From Planotetraspora mira (GTDB taxonomy: Bacteria > Actinomycetota > Actinomycetes > Streptosporangiales > Streptosporangiaceae): DNA of 64,000 nucleotides. The notes below the pieces were generated by a model. It made no database searches and was not told the DNA's origin. It worked only from the letters and a program-made list of their open reading frames with translations. Positions within the stretch are counted from its first letter, which is position 1, and the number at the start of each line of letters is the position of its first letter. The DNA lies in assembly GCF_016863275.1 (NCBI RefSeq), contig NZ_BOOO01000024.1, positions 1-64,000 on the forward strand, in the 5' to 3' direction. Below, in pieces: positions 34,951 through 44,063 of this stretch. The translations under genes were made by a program, and so were the position numbers.

Positions 34951-37008
34951 ATGAGCACCCCTGGCCGGGCAGCCCAGCGACGCAAGACGTCGCACGTTCT
35001 GGCGATCGCGCCGTTCCGCAGGCTCTGGACGGCGATGGGGGTGTGCAGCCTCGGTGACTGGCTCAACATCATCGCGCTGACCGCCCTCGCGGGTAACCTC
35101 ACCCAAGGCTCGGGCTTCCAGGCGCAGAGCCTGGCCATCGGCGGTGTCTTCGTCGCCAAGATGTTGCCCGCGATCCTGCTCGGGCCCCTCGCCGGAACCG
35201 TGGCCGACCGCTTCGACCGTCGCCTGACGATGGTCGTGGCCGACATCGTCAGATTCGGCGTGGTGTTGTCGATTCCACTGGTCGGCAATTACCAGTGGGT
35301 CCTCATCGCCGCGTTCCTGGTGGAATGCGTGAACCTCTTCTGGGTGCCCGCGAAGGACGCGACCGTCCCCAACCTCGTGCCCAAGGAGAGGCTGGAGGAG
35401 GCCAATCAGTTCAACCTCCTGGTCACGTATGGCACCGCTCCCGTCGCCGCGGCCCTGTTCGCCGTCGGATCGGCGTTGACGAGCATGGTGACGGCCGCGT
35501 TCCCCGCGTCCGGCGTGAAGCCCACCGATCTGGCGCTCGGCATCAACGCCGTCGCGTACCTGGTCTCGGCCGTCCTGATCTTCACGTTGCGCAGCATCCC
35601 CAAGGACCACACCCGCCAGGCCTCCACCCTCTCGGTGCTCGGGCAGATCGTGGACGGCTGGCGCTTCGTCGGCGGCAACCGGGTCGTCAAGGGTCTGATC
35701 ATCGGAATGCTCGGCGCGTTCGCCGCCGGAGGCGCCGTCGTGGGCGTCGGGAAGGCCTATGTCAGCGCCCTCCACGGGGGTGACGCGGGATACGGCGCGG
35801 TCTTCTGCGCGGTGTTCCTCGGCATGGGGCTCGGGATGTTCTTCGGGCTGCGCCTGCTCGGCGGGCTCTCCCGGCGGCGCATGTTCGGGCTGTCCATCAT
35901 CTTGGCCGGGCTGACCCTCGCGGCCATCGCGGTGATCCACGATCTCGTGATCGTCGTCATGCTCACCGTGCTGCTCGGAGCCTGCGCCGGCATCGCCTGG
36001 ATCATCGGCTACACGATGATCGGGCTGGAGGTCGAGGACGCCCTTCGCGGCCGGACCTTCTCCTTCCTGCAGTCACTGGCCCGCGTGGTGCTGCTGCTGG
36101 TCGTGGCCGTGGCCTCCGGGCTGGCCGCCGTCTTCGGCAGCCATCTCCTCGCCGTCGGCGGGATCAGTTACCAGTTCGACGGCTCCAACGTGGTGCTCCT
36201 GCTGGCCGCCCTGCTTGCCGTGGTCGTCGGCCTGCTCGCGTTCCGGCACATGGACGACCGCCGCGGCATCCCGATCGGCGTCGACCTGATGGCGGCGCTG
36301 CGGGGCGAGAAGTTCGTCCCCGAGGCCGAGGAGCAGCCCCGCGGGTTCTTCGTGGCGTTCGAGGGCGGCGAGGGATCGGGCAAGACCACTCAGTCGCGCC
36401 TGCTCGCCATCTGGCTGCGCGACCAGGGGTTCGACGTCGTCCAGACCCGGGAGCCCGGCTCGACCAAGGTCGGCATGCGCCTGCGCGCCATCCTGCTCGA
36501 CGCCACTCACCAGGGCCTGTCCGCCAGGTCCGAGACCTTGCTGTACGCCGCCGACCGGGCCGAGCACGTCGAGAAGGTCATCCGGCCCGCCCTGAAGCGC
36601 GGGTCCACGGTCGTCACGGACCGTTACGTCGACTCGTCGCTGGCCTACCAGGGTGCGGGCCGGGCTCTCGAGCCTGAGGAAGTGGCCCAGATCAACTCAT
36701 GGGCGACGGGCGGGCTGCTGCCCGACCTGACCGTCCTGATCGATGTGCCGCCGTCGGTCGGGCTGCGCCGGATGGCCTCCCCCGCGGACCGGATCGAGGC
36801 CGAGCCGCTGGAGTTCCACGAGCGGGTCAGGCGCGAGTTCCGGACGTTGGCCGCCGCGGCCCCGGAGCGGTATCTCGTGGTCGACGGCACGCTGCAGCAG
36901 GCCGAGGTGTCCCGCCTCATCCAGGACCGGGTTCGGGAGGTCCTTCCCGACCCGGTCCCCCACGAGGCCGAAGCCGCCACCGGCACCATCCCCGCCATCC
37001 GCGACTAA
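34951..37008 (+). CDS. tmk: MFS-like membrane domain fused to dTMP kinase
   Basis: 685 residues. Residues 1-435 form a transporter-like domain of about ten to twelve membrane helices with the MFS loop motif GTVADRFDRRLTM. Residues about 463-670 are thymidylate kinase: FEGGEGSGKTTQ P-loop (about 470-480), TREPGST, TDRYVDSSLAYQG. The kinase makes dTDP for DNA synthesis. The fusion is known from actinobacterial tmk genes; why it is membrane-bound is unclear. ATG 34951 lacks a strong RBS. Placed between topA and holB, as in Streptomyces. Confidence 0.95.
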   Translation: MSTPGRAAQRRKTSHVLAIAPFRRLWTAMGVCSLGDWLNIIALTALAGNLTQGSGFQAQSLAIGGVFVAKMLPAILLGPLAGTVADRFDRRLTMVVADIVRFGVVLSIPLVGNYQWVLIAAFLVECVNLFWVPAKDATVPNLVPKERLEEANQFNLLVTYGTAPVAAALFAVGSALTSMVTAAFPASGVKPTDLALGINAVAYLVSAVLIFTLRSIPKDHTRQASTLSVLGQIVDGWRFVGGNRVVKGLIIGMLGAFAAGGAVVGVGKAYVSALHGGDAGYGAVFCAVFLGMGLGMFFGLRLLGGLSRRRMFGLSIILAGLTLAAIAVIHDLVIVVMLTVLLGACAGIAWIIGYTMIGLEVEDALRGRTFSFLQSLARVVLLLVVAVASGLAAVFGSHLLAVGGISYQFDGSNVVLLLAALLAVVVGLLAFRHMDDRRGIPIGVDLMAALRGEKFVPEAEEQPRGFFVAFEGGEGSGKTTQSRLLAIWLRDQGFDVVQTREPGSTKVGMRLRAILLDATHQGLSARSETLLYAADRAEHVEKVIRPALKRGSTVVTDRYVDSSLAYQGAGRALEPEEVAQINSWATGGLLPDLTVLIDVPPSVGLRRMASPADRIEAEPLEFHERVRREFRTLAAAAPERYLVVDGTLQQAEVSRLIQDRVREVLPDPVPHEAEAATGTIPAIRD

Positions 37009-37059
37009 CCCCCGCCGCGACACCCCCCCTCCGCCGTGACATGCCCCACCCCCTCCGTC

Positions 37060-37523
37060 GTGATCATGCACAGGTTCGTGGATGTGCCTCGTAACCAGCG
37101 GAAACGCCGGGCGTGATCATGCACGGGTTCGTGAATATGCCGCCCGACCAGCAACGATGCCCTGCGTGATCATGCACACTTTCGGTTATATGGCCGTTGA
37201 CCTGGCCACACTCAAGTCGTGATCATGCAAGGCTTCTTGGTTGTGCTGCTTGACGTGCGCTTTCTTGCTTCGTGATCTGGCGATGAGCCGAAGCGTGTGG
37301 TGCATGATCGCGGGTGCCATCTGTGCAGGTGTGCCTGCTGTTCGACGAAAGTGTGCATGATCACGAATCGCGTTCGCCCAGTTCGGAGGCACTTCCCCCG
37401 AACTTGCGCATGATCACGCCCCGCGTTTTTGCTGGTCACGAGGCACATCCACGAACTTGTGCATGATCACGGCGGGTGTGGGGGCAGGTCATGTGGCACT
37501 TCGCCGAAGGTGTGCATGATCAC
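37060..37523. repeat. 53-bp-period inverted array of GTGATCATGCAC motifs
   Basis: The 563-bp tmk-holB gap holds no gene but this array. Forward 12-mers start at 37060, 37113, 37166, 37219 and, decayed to GTGATC, 37272. Reverse 12-mers (GTGCATGATCAC) start at 37300, 37353, 37406, 37459 and 37512. Every step is exactly 53 bp, and each forward copy mirrors a reverse copy around 37291.5, so the region is a 464-bp register-perfect imperfect palindrome. Outside the 12-mer the 41-bp remainders are diverged but share TTCG three bases on, then A-x-GTGCC and GACC. The segment 37060-37124 matches the reverse complement of 37406-37470 at most positions. I know no named family for it. Confidence 0.92.
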
Positions 37524-37571
37524 GCGGGGAAGGGTGGGGGCGGGGCAAGATCAGGGGGGTAGGTTGATGGG

Positions 37572-38756
37572 GTGAGTGTCTTCGGCGATCTGGTGGGGCA
37601 GGAGCGGGCCGTCATCGTGCTCCAGAAGGCCGCCGCGGCCGCGGCCGACGCCCTCGCCGGGGGACGTGGCGCCGGCATGACCCACGCCTGGTTGTTCACC
37701 GGCCCTCCGGGATCCGGGCGTTCCAACGCCGCCCGGGCCTTCGCCGCCGCTCTTCTCTGCCCCGACCAGGGCTGTGGACACTGTGACGCCTGCCACCAGG
37801 TCGATGTCGGCTCCCATCCCGACGTGACCTGGGTCCGCCCTGAAGGGCTCTCCTACAGTGCCAAGCAGACGCGGGATCTCGTGCTCAAGGGGGCCGGCGC
37901 CCCGACGCTCGGCCGCTGGCGGATCGTGCTCTTCGAGGACGCCGACCGTGCGACGGAGGCCGCGGCCAACGCGCTGCTGAAGGCCATCGAGGAGCCGCCG
38001 CCGAGGACGGTCTGGCTGCTGTGCGCCCCGTCACCCGACGACATGATCATCACGATCCGGTCCCGCTGCCGCGTCGTGACCCTGAGCACCCCCTCGACCG
38101 AGGCCGTCGCCCACGTGTTGATGACCAGGGACGACGTCCCGCCCGACACGGCGCTGTTCGCCGCGCGCGCGGCGCAGGGGCACATCGGCCGGGCCCGGCG
38201 GCTCGCGCTCGACGAGGAGGTACGGCGGCGCAGGGAGGACGTCCTCTCGATTCCCAAGTCGTTGTCCGGAGTGGGTGACTGCATCACCGCCGCCGAGCGG
38301 CTGGTGAAGACCTCGACCGCGGACGCGGACGCGGCGACGACGGCTCTGAACGAGGTCGAGACGACCGAGTTGCGCCAGGTGTACGGCGAGGGCTCGTCCG
38401 GCAAGGGGCTCAACAAGGGCCTTGTCCGGGGAGGGGCCGGAGCGTTGAAAGAGCTCGAGACCATGCAGAAGTCACGGGCCACCAGAATCAAGCGCGACTC
38501 CCTGGATCTCGCTCTGCTCGACCTCGTGGCGTTCTATCGCGACGTGCTGGCCGTCCAGTTCGGCGCGCAGGTCGAACTGGCCAACGAGGACCGGCGGCAC
38601 GAGGTGGAGACCCTGGCACGCAACTCGTCGCCCGTCGACACGCTTCGCCGTACGGACGCGATCATGTTGTGCCGCGAGCGACTGGCGGCCAATGTGAACC
38701 CGCAGATCGCCGTGGAGGCCATGACCCTGGCGCTCCGCGATCCCAATCTCGTGTGA
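37572..38756 (+). CDS. holB: DNA polymerase III subunit delta'
   Basis: 394 residues, AAA+ clamp-loader fold. Walker A-like GPPGSGRSNAARA (Lys replaced by Arg, as expected for non-ATPase delta'), a zinc module CPDQGCGHCDACHQ, and LFEDADRATEAAANALLKAIEEPP with the delta' EEPP signature. It loads the beta clamp with DnaX and HolA. GTG 37572 begins MSVFGDLVGQERAV, the usual family start. It lies right behind the 53-bp repeat array. Confidence 0.95.
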   Translation: MSVFGDLVGQERAVIVLQKAAAAAADALAGGRGAGMTHAWLFTGPPGSGRSNAARAFAAALLCPDQGCGHCDACHQVDVGSHPDVTWVRPEGLSYSAKQTRDLVLKGAGAPTLGRWRIVLFEDADRATEAAANALLKAIEEPPPRTVWLLCAPSPDDMIITIRSRCRVVTLSTPSTEAVAHVLMTRDDVPPDTALFAARAAQGHIGRARRLALDEEVRRRREDVLSIPKSLSGVGDCITAAERLVKTSTADADAATTALNEVETTELRQVYGEGSSGKGLNKGLVRGGAGALKELETMQKSRATRIKRDSLDLALLDLVAFYRDVLAVQFGAQVELANEDRRHEVETLARNSSPVDTLRRTDAIMLCRERLAANVNPQIAVEAMTLALRDPNLV

Positions 38757-38772
38757 TCGCAGGGGCGATCAC
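38753..38772 (+). terminator. Dyad overlapping the holB stop codon
   Basis: GTGATCGC-AGGG-GCGATCAC, perfect 8-bp stem, includes the TGA stop. Possible terminator or mRNA stabiliser. Confidence 0.45.
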
Positions 38773-38956
38773 TGTATTCGCGATATCCGGGCTGTCCGGA
38801 ATTCTGGCTGATCGAGTGGTCTGAGTTCTGGGGGTACGGGGGCTTTCGGCGCAATGATTCCGGCGGAAGTCAACCGGAGGCCCTGACCAGTTGTGGTGTG
38901 AGCCACGTATGGTGGGTGCACGGCGGAAGCCGTACGAGATCGAGGAGGGCCGGCTC

Positions 38957-39790
38957 TTGGGCATGATCATGGCCGTGAGCTTCACTCGTTACGGTCGGCT
39001 CTACTATCTCGACCCCGGCGGCCACAGCCCCAAGGTGGGAGACAAGGTTCTGGTGCCCACGGACACCGGTCCCGAGGTGGCCGAGTGCGTGTGGGCGCCG
39101 CAGTACGTGAGCGAGGACATCGACGGCCTTCCGGTCTGTCAGGGTGTCGCCGGGGACGAGCATCTGAGCCGCGACGAGGGTAACCGCCGTCACAGGGCTG
39201 AGGCCCGGAGCGTGTCCAAGCGCCTGATCAAGCGGCACGAGTTGCCAATGAAGGTCGTCGGCGTCGACTATCTGGACGCCGACAACGTCTACACGGTCTA
39301 CTTCTCCGCGCCGCACCGGGTCGACTTCCGGGCGCTCGTCCGCGATCTCGCTCGGAACCTGCGTGCTCGGGTGGAGTTACGCCAGATCGGCCCCCGAGAC
39401 GAGGCCAGGCTTCAGGGCGGCATCGGCCCGTGTGGCCGCGATCTGTGCTGTGCGACGTTTTTGAAGGACTTCGAGCCCGTATCGGTCCGCATGGCCAAAG
39501 ATCAGGATCTCCCGGTCAACCCGCTCAGGATCGCGGGGGCGTGCGGCCGTCTGATGTGCTGCCTGAAGTACGAGCACCCGCTCTACCAGGAATTCAGGGC
39601 ATCTGCCCCACGTACCGGGCTCGCTGTGGACACGCCGGAAGGCCCAGGAACCGTCGTCGGCCACAACGTTCCGTCAGACTCGGTGATCGTACGGCTGAAC
39701 GACGGAGGTCGGCGCTGCGCCTGTTCCAAGGCCAGCGTCTGCGCCCCGCGCAAAGCGTATGACTCGGCCTACGGGACGGATGAGGCGTGA
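38957..39790 (+). CDS. PSP1-domain protein (RicT/YaaT family)
   Basis: 277 residues. AVSFTRYGRLYYLDPG opening and a PSP1 core with VGVDYLDADNVYTVYFSAPHRVDFR. Cys clusters GIGPCGRDLCCATFL and GACGRLMCCLKYEHP are typical of the RicT/YaaT family, whose Bacillus member joins an Fe-S complex controlling RNA processing. TTG 38957 has GAGGAGG upstream; ATG 38963 and 38969 are alternatives. Its stop overlaps the next gene by 4 nt. Confidence 0.9.
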   Translation: MGMIMAVSFTRYGRLYYLDPGGHSPKVGDKVLVPTDTGPEVAECVWAPQYVSEDIDGLPVCQGVAGDEHLSRDEGNRRHRAEARSVSKRLIKRHELPMKVVGVDYLDADNVYTVYFSAPHRVDFRALVRDLARNLRARVELRQIGPRDEARLQGGIGPCGRDLCCATFLKDFEPVSVRMAKDQDLPVNPLRIAGACGRLMCCLKYEHPLYQEFRASAPRTGLAVDTPEGPGTVVGHNVPSDSVIVRLNDGGRRCACSKASVCAPRKAYDSAYGTDEA

Positions 39791-41331
39791 CCAACCGAAT
39801 CATGGCCGCTTGCACAGCGGCCCTGCTGACTGCTGCGCTCGTGGGCGCGTGCTCGACGAGCGAAGAACCCGCGGCGAGGGCCGCGAACGACGCGAGGACG
39901 GCGCCGACCCCGGCACTGCAGTCGTTCTACAGCCAGACGCCCGACTGGGCGGGCTGCGGCGAGGGTTTCGAGTGTGCGAAGGTCAAGGTTCCGCTCGACT
40001 ATGCGAAGCCGTCCGGAGAGCAGATCGAGATCAGCGCGATCCGCCTGCCCGCCACAGGTAAGCGCATGGGCTCGCTGTTCATCAATCCCGGCGGGCCGGG
40101 AGCGTCGGGGATCCAGTACACGCGTGCGGCTCCGTTCCTGTTCACCGATGACCTGCGTGCCAGGTTCGACATCGTCGGCTTCGACCCGCGCGGTGTGGGG
40201 GAGTCGGCTCCGGTCAGGTGCATGTCGAGTCAGGAACTGGACGCCTACGTGGGTCTGGACGGCAGCCCGGACACGCCGGAGGAGATCGCCGCCCAGGAGA
40301 AGGGCTCGAAGGCCTTCGCGGCCGCCTGTGAGGCGAAATCGGGAAGCCTGCTTCCGTACGTCGGTACGGCCAACGCGGCCAGAGACATGGATGTGCTGCG
40401 CGGAGTTGTCGGTGACTCTGGACTGACATATCTCGGTAAGTCCTACGGCACCTACCTCGGCGCGCTGTATGCGGATCTGTTCCCGAAGAGGGTGCGAGCC
40501 CTCGTCCTGGACGGCGCCGTCGACCCGGCGGTCTCCTCCTTCTCGGCCAACAAGGTGCAGGCCCAGGGGTTCGAGGTGGCGCTCAAGGCATTCACCGAGG
40601 ACTGTTTGCGTGTCAGCGCGTGCCCCTTCACCAGCCGTACGGTCGACGGTGCGATGGCGGAGGTCGCGGGCCTGCTGCAGAAGGCTGACGCGCACCCCTT
40701 GCGGAACGATCTCGGGGACGGCCGCGTGATCAACGAGGCCTGGACGGTGCTCGGCATCGTCACCCCGCTGTACGACCACCAGCAGTGGTCGAGACTGCGG
40801 ACGGCCCTCGGCCAGGCATTCAAGGGCAACGGGACTGATCTCCTCCGCATGGCGGACATCCTGGTGGACCGGCAGCCGGGTGGCGCCTACTCCAACCAGA
40901 CCGAGTCGAACATGGCGATCAACTGCATTGATCATCCGTATCCGAAGGGCACGGCCACCTATGAGAAGGCAGCCGTCGACGCCGCGAAGGCGGCCCCGCA
41001 TTTCGGGTCCTTCGTGATGTGGGGATCGTTCCCCTGCTCGTTCTGGCCGGTGAAGGCCGCGGGTGCCGACGCGGCGGACAGCGTCAAGCCGCTCAAGGCC
41101 GAGGGGGCGCCACCCATCCTCGTCGTGGGCACCACGCGTGACCCCGCCACGCCGTACGAGTGGGCGAAGGGGCTGGCCTCGGAACTGTCCTCGGGCGTCC
41201 TCCTGGGCTACGACGGCGATGGGCACACCGCCTACCGGACAGGCTCAGCCTGCGTCGACACGGCGGTCGACGACTACCTCATCTCGCTGCGCGTGCCCAA
41301 GAAGGGCATGCTCTGCCCGGAGGCCGGATAG
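39787..41331 (+). CDS. Secreted alpha/beta-hydrolase lipoprotein, tripeptidyl-aminopeptidase-like
   Basis: 514 residues. Lipoprotein signal with lipid Cys C22 (LVGAC). Alpha/beta-hydrolase core with NPGGPGASG oxyanion motif, nucleophile S219 in GKSYGTYLG, acid in GTTRDPATPY and His in GDGHTAY. The C-terminal lid region and Cys pattern match the Streptomyces mycelium-associated tripeptidyl aminopeptidase (peptidase S33) family. GTG 39787 overlaps the PSP1 stop (GTGA), so it is translationally coupled. Confidence 0.92.
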   Translation: MTNRIMAACTAALLTAALVGACSTSEEPAARAANDARTAPTPALQSFYSQTPDWAGCGEGFECAKVKVPLDYAKPSGEQIEISAIRLPATGKRMGSLFINPGGPGASGIQYTRAAPFLFTDDLRARFDIVGFDPRGVGESAPVRCMSSQELDAYVGLDGSPDTPEEIAAQEKGSKAFAAACEAKSGSLLPYVGTANAARDMDVLRGVVGDSGLTYLGKSYGTYLGALYADLFPKRVRALVLDGAVDPAVSSFSANKVQAQGFEVALKAFTEDCLRVSACPFTSRTVDGAMAEVAGLLQKADAHPLRNDLGDGRVINEAWTVLGIVTPLYDHQQWSRLRTALGQAFKGNGTDLLRMADILVDRQPGGAYSNQTESNMAINCIDHPYPKGTATYEKAAVDAAKAAPHFGSFVMWGSFPCSFWPVKAAGADAADSVKPLKAEGAPPILVVGTTRDPATPYEWAKGLASELSSGVLLGYDGDGHTAYRTGSACVDTAVDDYLISLRVPKKGMLCPEAG

Positions 41332-41349
41332 CTCGGAAACTTCAGCCGG

Positions 41350-41380
41350 CGGGGGTGATCAGGGTGCACGAGAACCCCCG
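41350..41380 (+). terminator. Terminator of the PSP1/peptidase unit
   Basis: CGGGGGT / ACCCCCG stem with a 17-nt loop, 18 bp after the stop and ahead of tRNA-Thr. Confidence 0.5.
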
Positions 41381-41416
41381 CTGAACCTGTAGACTTGCTC
41401 TGCCGTTCTACGGTGT

Positions 41417-41490
41417 GCCGCCTTAGCTCAGTCGGCCAGAGCACTTCACTCGTAATGAAGGGGTCAAGGGTTCGATTCCCTTAGGCGGCT
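41417..41490 (+). tRNA. tRNA-Thr (anticodon CGU)
   Basis: Acceptor GCCGCCT / AGGCGGC, D-arm GCTCAGTCGGCCAGAGC, anticodon stem CTTCA / TGAAG with loop CTCGTAA (anticodon CGT, reads ACG), T-arm AAGGGTTCGATTCCCTT. CCA is not encoded. Confidence 0.97.
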
Positions 41491-41497
41491 CCGACAC

Positions 41498-41530
41498 AGA
41501 GGCCCTCATGATGATCATGGGGGCCTCTTT
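41498..41530 (+). terminator. Terminator of tRNA-Thr
   Basis: AGAGGCCC / GGGCCTCT stacked on CATGAT-G-ATCATG, followed by TTTG. It begins 8 bp past the tRNA. Confidence 0.85.
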
Positions 41531-41706
41531 GCTTGCGGCAGACCAATTCGGTGACGGCTGTGCTGCTGTGGCCGGCCGGCAGACGAGAGATCAGGACGGC
41601 GCAGAACTGCGTGGGTCCGAACCTCGGTGGGTGTGTTCACCATGTGCTGAGCGCCGGCGGCGAGACGCGATGGGGGGGTGATGAAGGGGCAGGGTCCGCA
41701 GGATGC

Positions 41707-42255
41707 CTAGGCGTTCTTTTGGAGATCCTTTCTACATGCGTCAAGGAATGTGTCTCCCGCTGTTCCAAGATGGGAAGCAACGGTCCTGAGCATTTCAAGC
41801 GGTGCGGACGTCTCTGGTTCATCGAGTCCGCGCCATGCGCGGAAGAAATCGTTACCCCCGTTACGGCCCGTTCTCCAGACATCAAGAGCCGCTGTTCGAA
41901 CCTCGTCGGTGCCGAAGAGGGCTACCTGATTGAATGCCTTTCTTAATTCGGCTCGGAGGTGGTTCCAGCGAATCAGGGCCTCGTGGAGCGGGATGGAATC
42001 TCTTGATTCGACGAGGGTGGGCAGATCGCGGAACCATTGCAACACCTCTTCTCCCGCTTCTGACAGGTTCCTGTAGGCCTTCTGCCGCTCGTCGCGCAGC
42101 CACTTGGCGTGTTCGAAGTTGAGCCGCATCGCTTCCAGGTTCCGGCTGTCACGCGCACGTCGGCGCTCCAGGAACGCGTTGGTGAGCAGGGTGAGGACCA
42201 CGCCACCGAGTGTTGCTGTAACTGTGATCAGCTGAGTTGCCACCTCGGGCCCCAT
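41707..42255 (-). CDS. Single-span membrane protein of unknown function
   Basis: 182 residues from ATG 42255. An N-terminal helix (TQLITVTATLGGVVLTLLTNAFL) is followed at once by ERRRARDSR and a long charged helical cytoplasmic part (LNFEHAKWLRDERQKAYRN, EALIRWNHLRAELRKAF). No motif I recognise. The gene is poorer in GC than its neighbours, and is divergent from the TmrB-like gene, both of which look recently acquired. In-frame sequence extends upstream to 42342, so the start is uncertain (only AAAGGC as RBS). Confidence 0.7.
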   Translation of the reverse strand: MGPEVATQLITVTATLGGVVLTLLTNAFLERRRARDSRNLEAMRLNFEHAKWLRDERQKAYRNLSEAGEEVLQWFRDLPTLVESRDSIPLHEALIRWNHLRAELRKAFNQVALFGTDEVRTAALDVWRTGRNGGNDFFRAWRGLDEPETSAPLEMLRTVASHLGTAGDTFLDACRKDLQKNA

Positions 42256-42463
42256 GGCGCTGCTGCCTTTAAGTCGGTTAATGCTAGGACTCGTGAGGTT
42301 CCATGATTGCCGCAACGTTTCATATAAGCGAGGCGGCTCCAAACTCAGAGGCCCGGGGGTCGTTTCGTTTGCTCGAGGGCACTGCTGCCGGGCTTGCGAT
42401 GGGCGAGATCATGATGTGAAGACGCGGGTCCGTGGCATAGGCGCTCTGGCTACGCTGACTGTC

Positions 42464-42988
42464 ATGATTATCTGGCTGAACGGGACGTTCGGTGCAGGCA
42501 AGACGAGCACCGCGAAGGAACTCGTTTCCCTCATCCCCGAGGCGCACTACTTCGACCCTGAGCAGGTCGGCTTCATGCTCCGGCACATCTCGGGCCTTCC
42601 GGAGGTCGGGGACTTTCAGCATTGGAGGCCATGGCGTGGCCTCGTCGTGGAGACGGCCTCGCAAGTGCTCAAGTATGTCGGCGGGGTTCTCGTCATGCCG
42701 CAATCAGTTCTTGTCGAGCAGTACTGGGAGGAGATCCGTACAGGTCTCCGAGAAGCAGGCATTCCTCTCCGTCACTTCGTGCTTCACGCGGATGAGATCA
42801 CCCTCACTCAGCGGATCGAGAGTGACGTGGTCGACATAGGTGCCCGGCAGTGGCGCCTGGATCATCTGCCGAAGTATCGCGAGTCGTTCACCTGGCTCAG
42901 CCGCGAAGGAGAGGTCATTGACACTGCGGCTGTCTCGCCATCTGAGGTGGCCAAGGACATCGCAGCTGCCATCGATCCCACGCTCTAG
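42464..42988 (+). CDS. TmrB-like P-loop NTPase
   Basis: 174 residues. Starts MIIWLNGTFGAGKTSTAKEL, a Walker A very like Bacillus TmrB (MIIWINGAFGSGKT), and keeps YFDPEQVGFML and the DFQxWxxWR stretch of that protein. TmrB is an ATP-binding protein giving tunicamycin resistance; many homologues are just AAA_33 kinases of small molecules or RNA. ATG 42464 follows GACTGTC without a strong SD and may be leaderless. Resistance is inference. Confidence 0.8.
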   Translation: MIIWLNGTFGAGKTSTAKELVSLIPEAHYFDPEQVGFMLRHISGLPEVGDFQHWRPWRGLVVETASQVLKYVGGVLVMPQSVLVEQYWEEIRTGLREAGIPLRHFVLHADEITLTQRIESDVVDIGARQWRLDHLPKYRESFTWLSREGEVIDTAAVSPSEVAKDIAAAIDPTL

Positions 42989-43086
42989 GTCAGGTGACCA
43001 CGCGGCAGGGTCGAGACCGGCATTCTCAACGATCTGCCGGAAGGGCTGCTGTCCTGTCAGCGGACTCGATGGGATGGAGACGCGCG

Positions 43087-44025
43087 TCAGCCGGTCGTCC
43101 AGGGCCGGAGTTTCTCGGGGTTGCGTACTGCCCAGATGCGCTTGATCCTGTCGCCTGCGACGTCGAACGCGAACACCGTGATGGTGACGCCGTCTTGCTG
43201 AGCGACCAGGCCGGGCTGGCCGTTGACTGTGCGTTCCAGGAACGTCATGTTGCTGGGCGCCCGGTGGGCGATTTCGACCCAGGCGTGCGCGATCTGCTCG
43301 CCGCCTTCGATAGGACGCAGGAAAGTGAGGGCGAGGCCCCCGCCGTCGGCGATCGCCGTGGCGTTGGGGTCGAGTAGGCCGATGAGGGCGTCGATGTCCT
43401 TGGCTTCCCATGCCGCCTTGAAAGCCCTGACGACGGCGGCCTGCCGGGCTGCCGGGGTCGCGGGAGCCTTGGCGGCACGGATGCGGCGGCGGGCTGATGA
43501 GGCCAGCTGGCGGCATGCTGCCGGCGTACGGCCGACGATCTCGGCGATCTCCGCGAAGGAGTAGCGGAAGACGTCGTGGAGGATGAACGCGACGCGCTCA
43601 GCCGGGGTCATCGATTCGAGCACGACAAGGAAGGCCATGTTGATCGACTCGTCGAGGGTGACCCGGTCGGCCGGATCGGCCGTCGTGCCGTCCTGCCGTC
43701 CGGTGATCCACTCCATGGGTTCGGGTAGCGGCTCGGGGATCCATTCGCCCACGTAGCTCTCTCGTCTGGCCCGTGCCGAGTTGAGCAGGTTGAGGCAGAT
43801 GCGGCTGGCGACCGTGGTCAGCCAGGCGCCGGGGGATTCGATGGCGTCCTGCTGCTGCCGCGACAGGGCGTACCAGCGGGCAAAGGTCTCTTGTACGGCA
43901 TCTTCCGCTTCGGCCCGGGAGCCCAGCAGTCGGTAGGTGAGATTGATCAGCTGACGCCGCTCACTCACGATCGCGCTCAGGCTCGGATGGGGCCGGCCGT
44001 GTCCAGGCTCGGATGGGGTGGTCAT
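43087..44025 (-). CDS. ECF41-type RNA polymerase sigma factor with SnoaL-like C-terminal domain
   Basis: 312 residues. Sigma2 (LINLTYRLLGSRAEAEDAVQETF) and sigma4 (RVAFILHDVFRYSFAEIAEIVGRTPAACRQLASSARRRIR) are followed by a SnoaL/NTF2-like domain. YVGEWIPEPL, ADGGG and the end NPEKL match the ECF41 hallmarks (WLPEP, DGGG, NPDKL). In ECF41 proteins the C-terminal domain both inhibits and activates, replacing an anti-sigma. The usual partner gene (carboxymuconolactone decarboxylase-, oxidoreductase- or epimerase-like) is not directly adjacent; the divergent neighbour is LutC-like. Confidence 0.92.
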   Translation of the reverse strand: MTTPSEPGHGRPHPSLSAIVSERRQLINLTYRLLGSRAEAEDAVQETFARWYALSRQQQDAIESPGAWLTTVASRICLNLLNSARARRESYVGEWIPEPLPEPMEWITGRQDGTTADPADRVTLDESINMAFLVVLESMTPAERVAFILHDVFRYSFAEIAEIVGRTPAACRQLASSARRRIRAAKAPATPAARQAAVVRAFKAAWEAKDIDALIGLLDPNATAIADGGGLALTFLRPIEGGEQIAHAWVEIAHRAPSNMTFLERTVNGQPGLVAQQDGVTITVFAFDVAGDRIKRIWAVRNPEKLRPWTTG

Positions 44026-44063
44026 GGGTGTCGCCGGCCTCCATCGGTCGCATCTGCCCTCAC

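Noticed and set aside
37060-37523. CRISPR array
   Set aside because: The repeated part is only 12 bp, occurs in both orientations around a centre, and the 41-bp intervals resemble each other; no cas genes are present.
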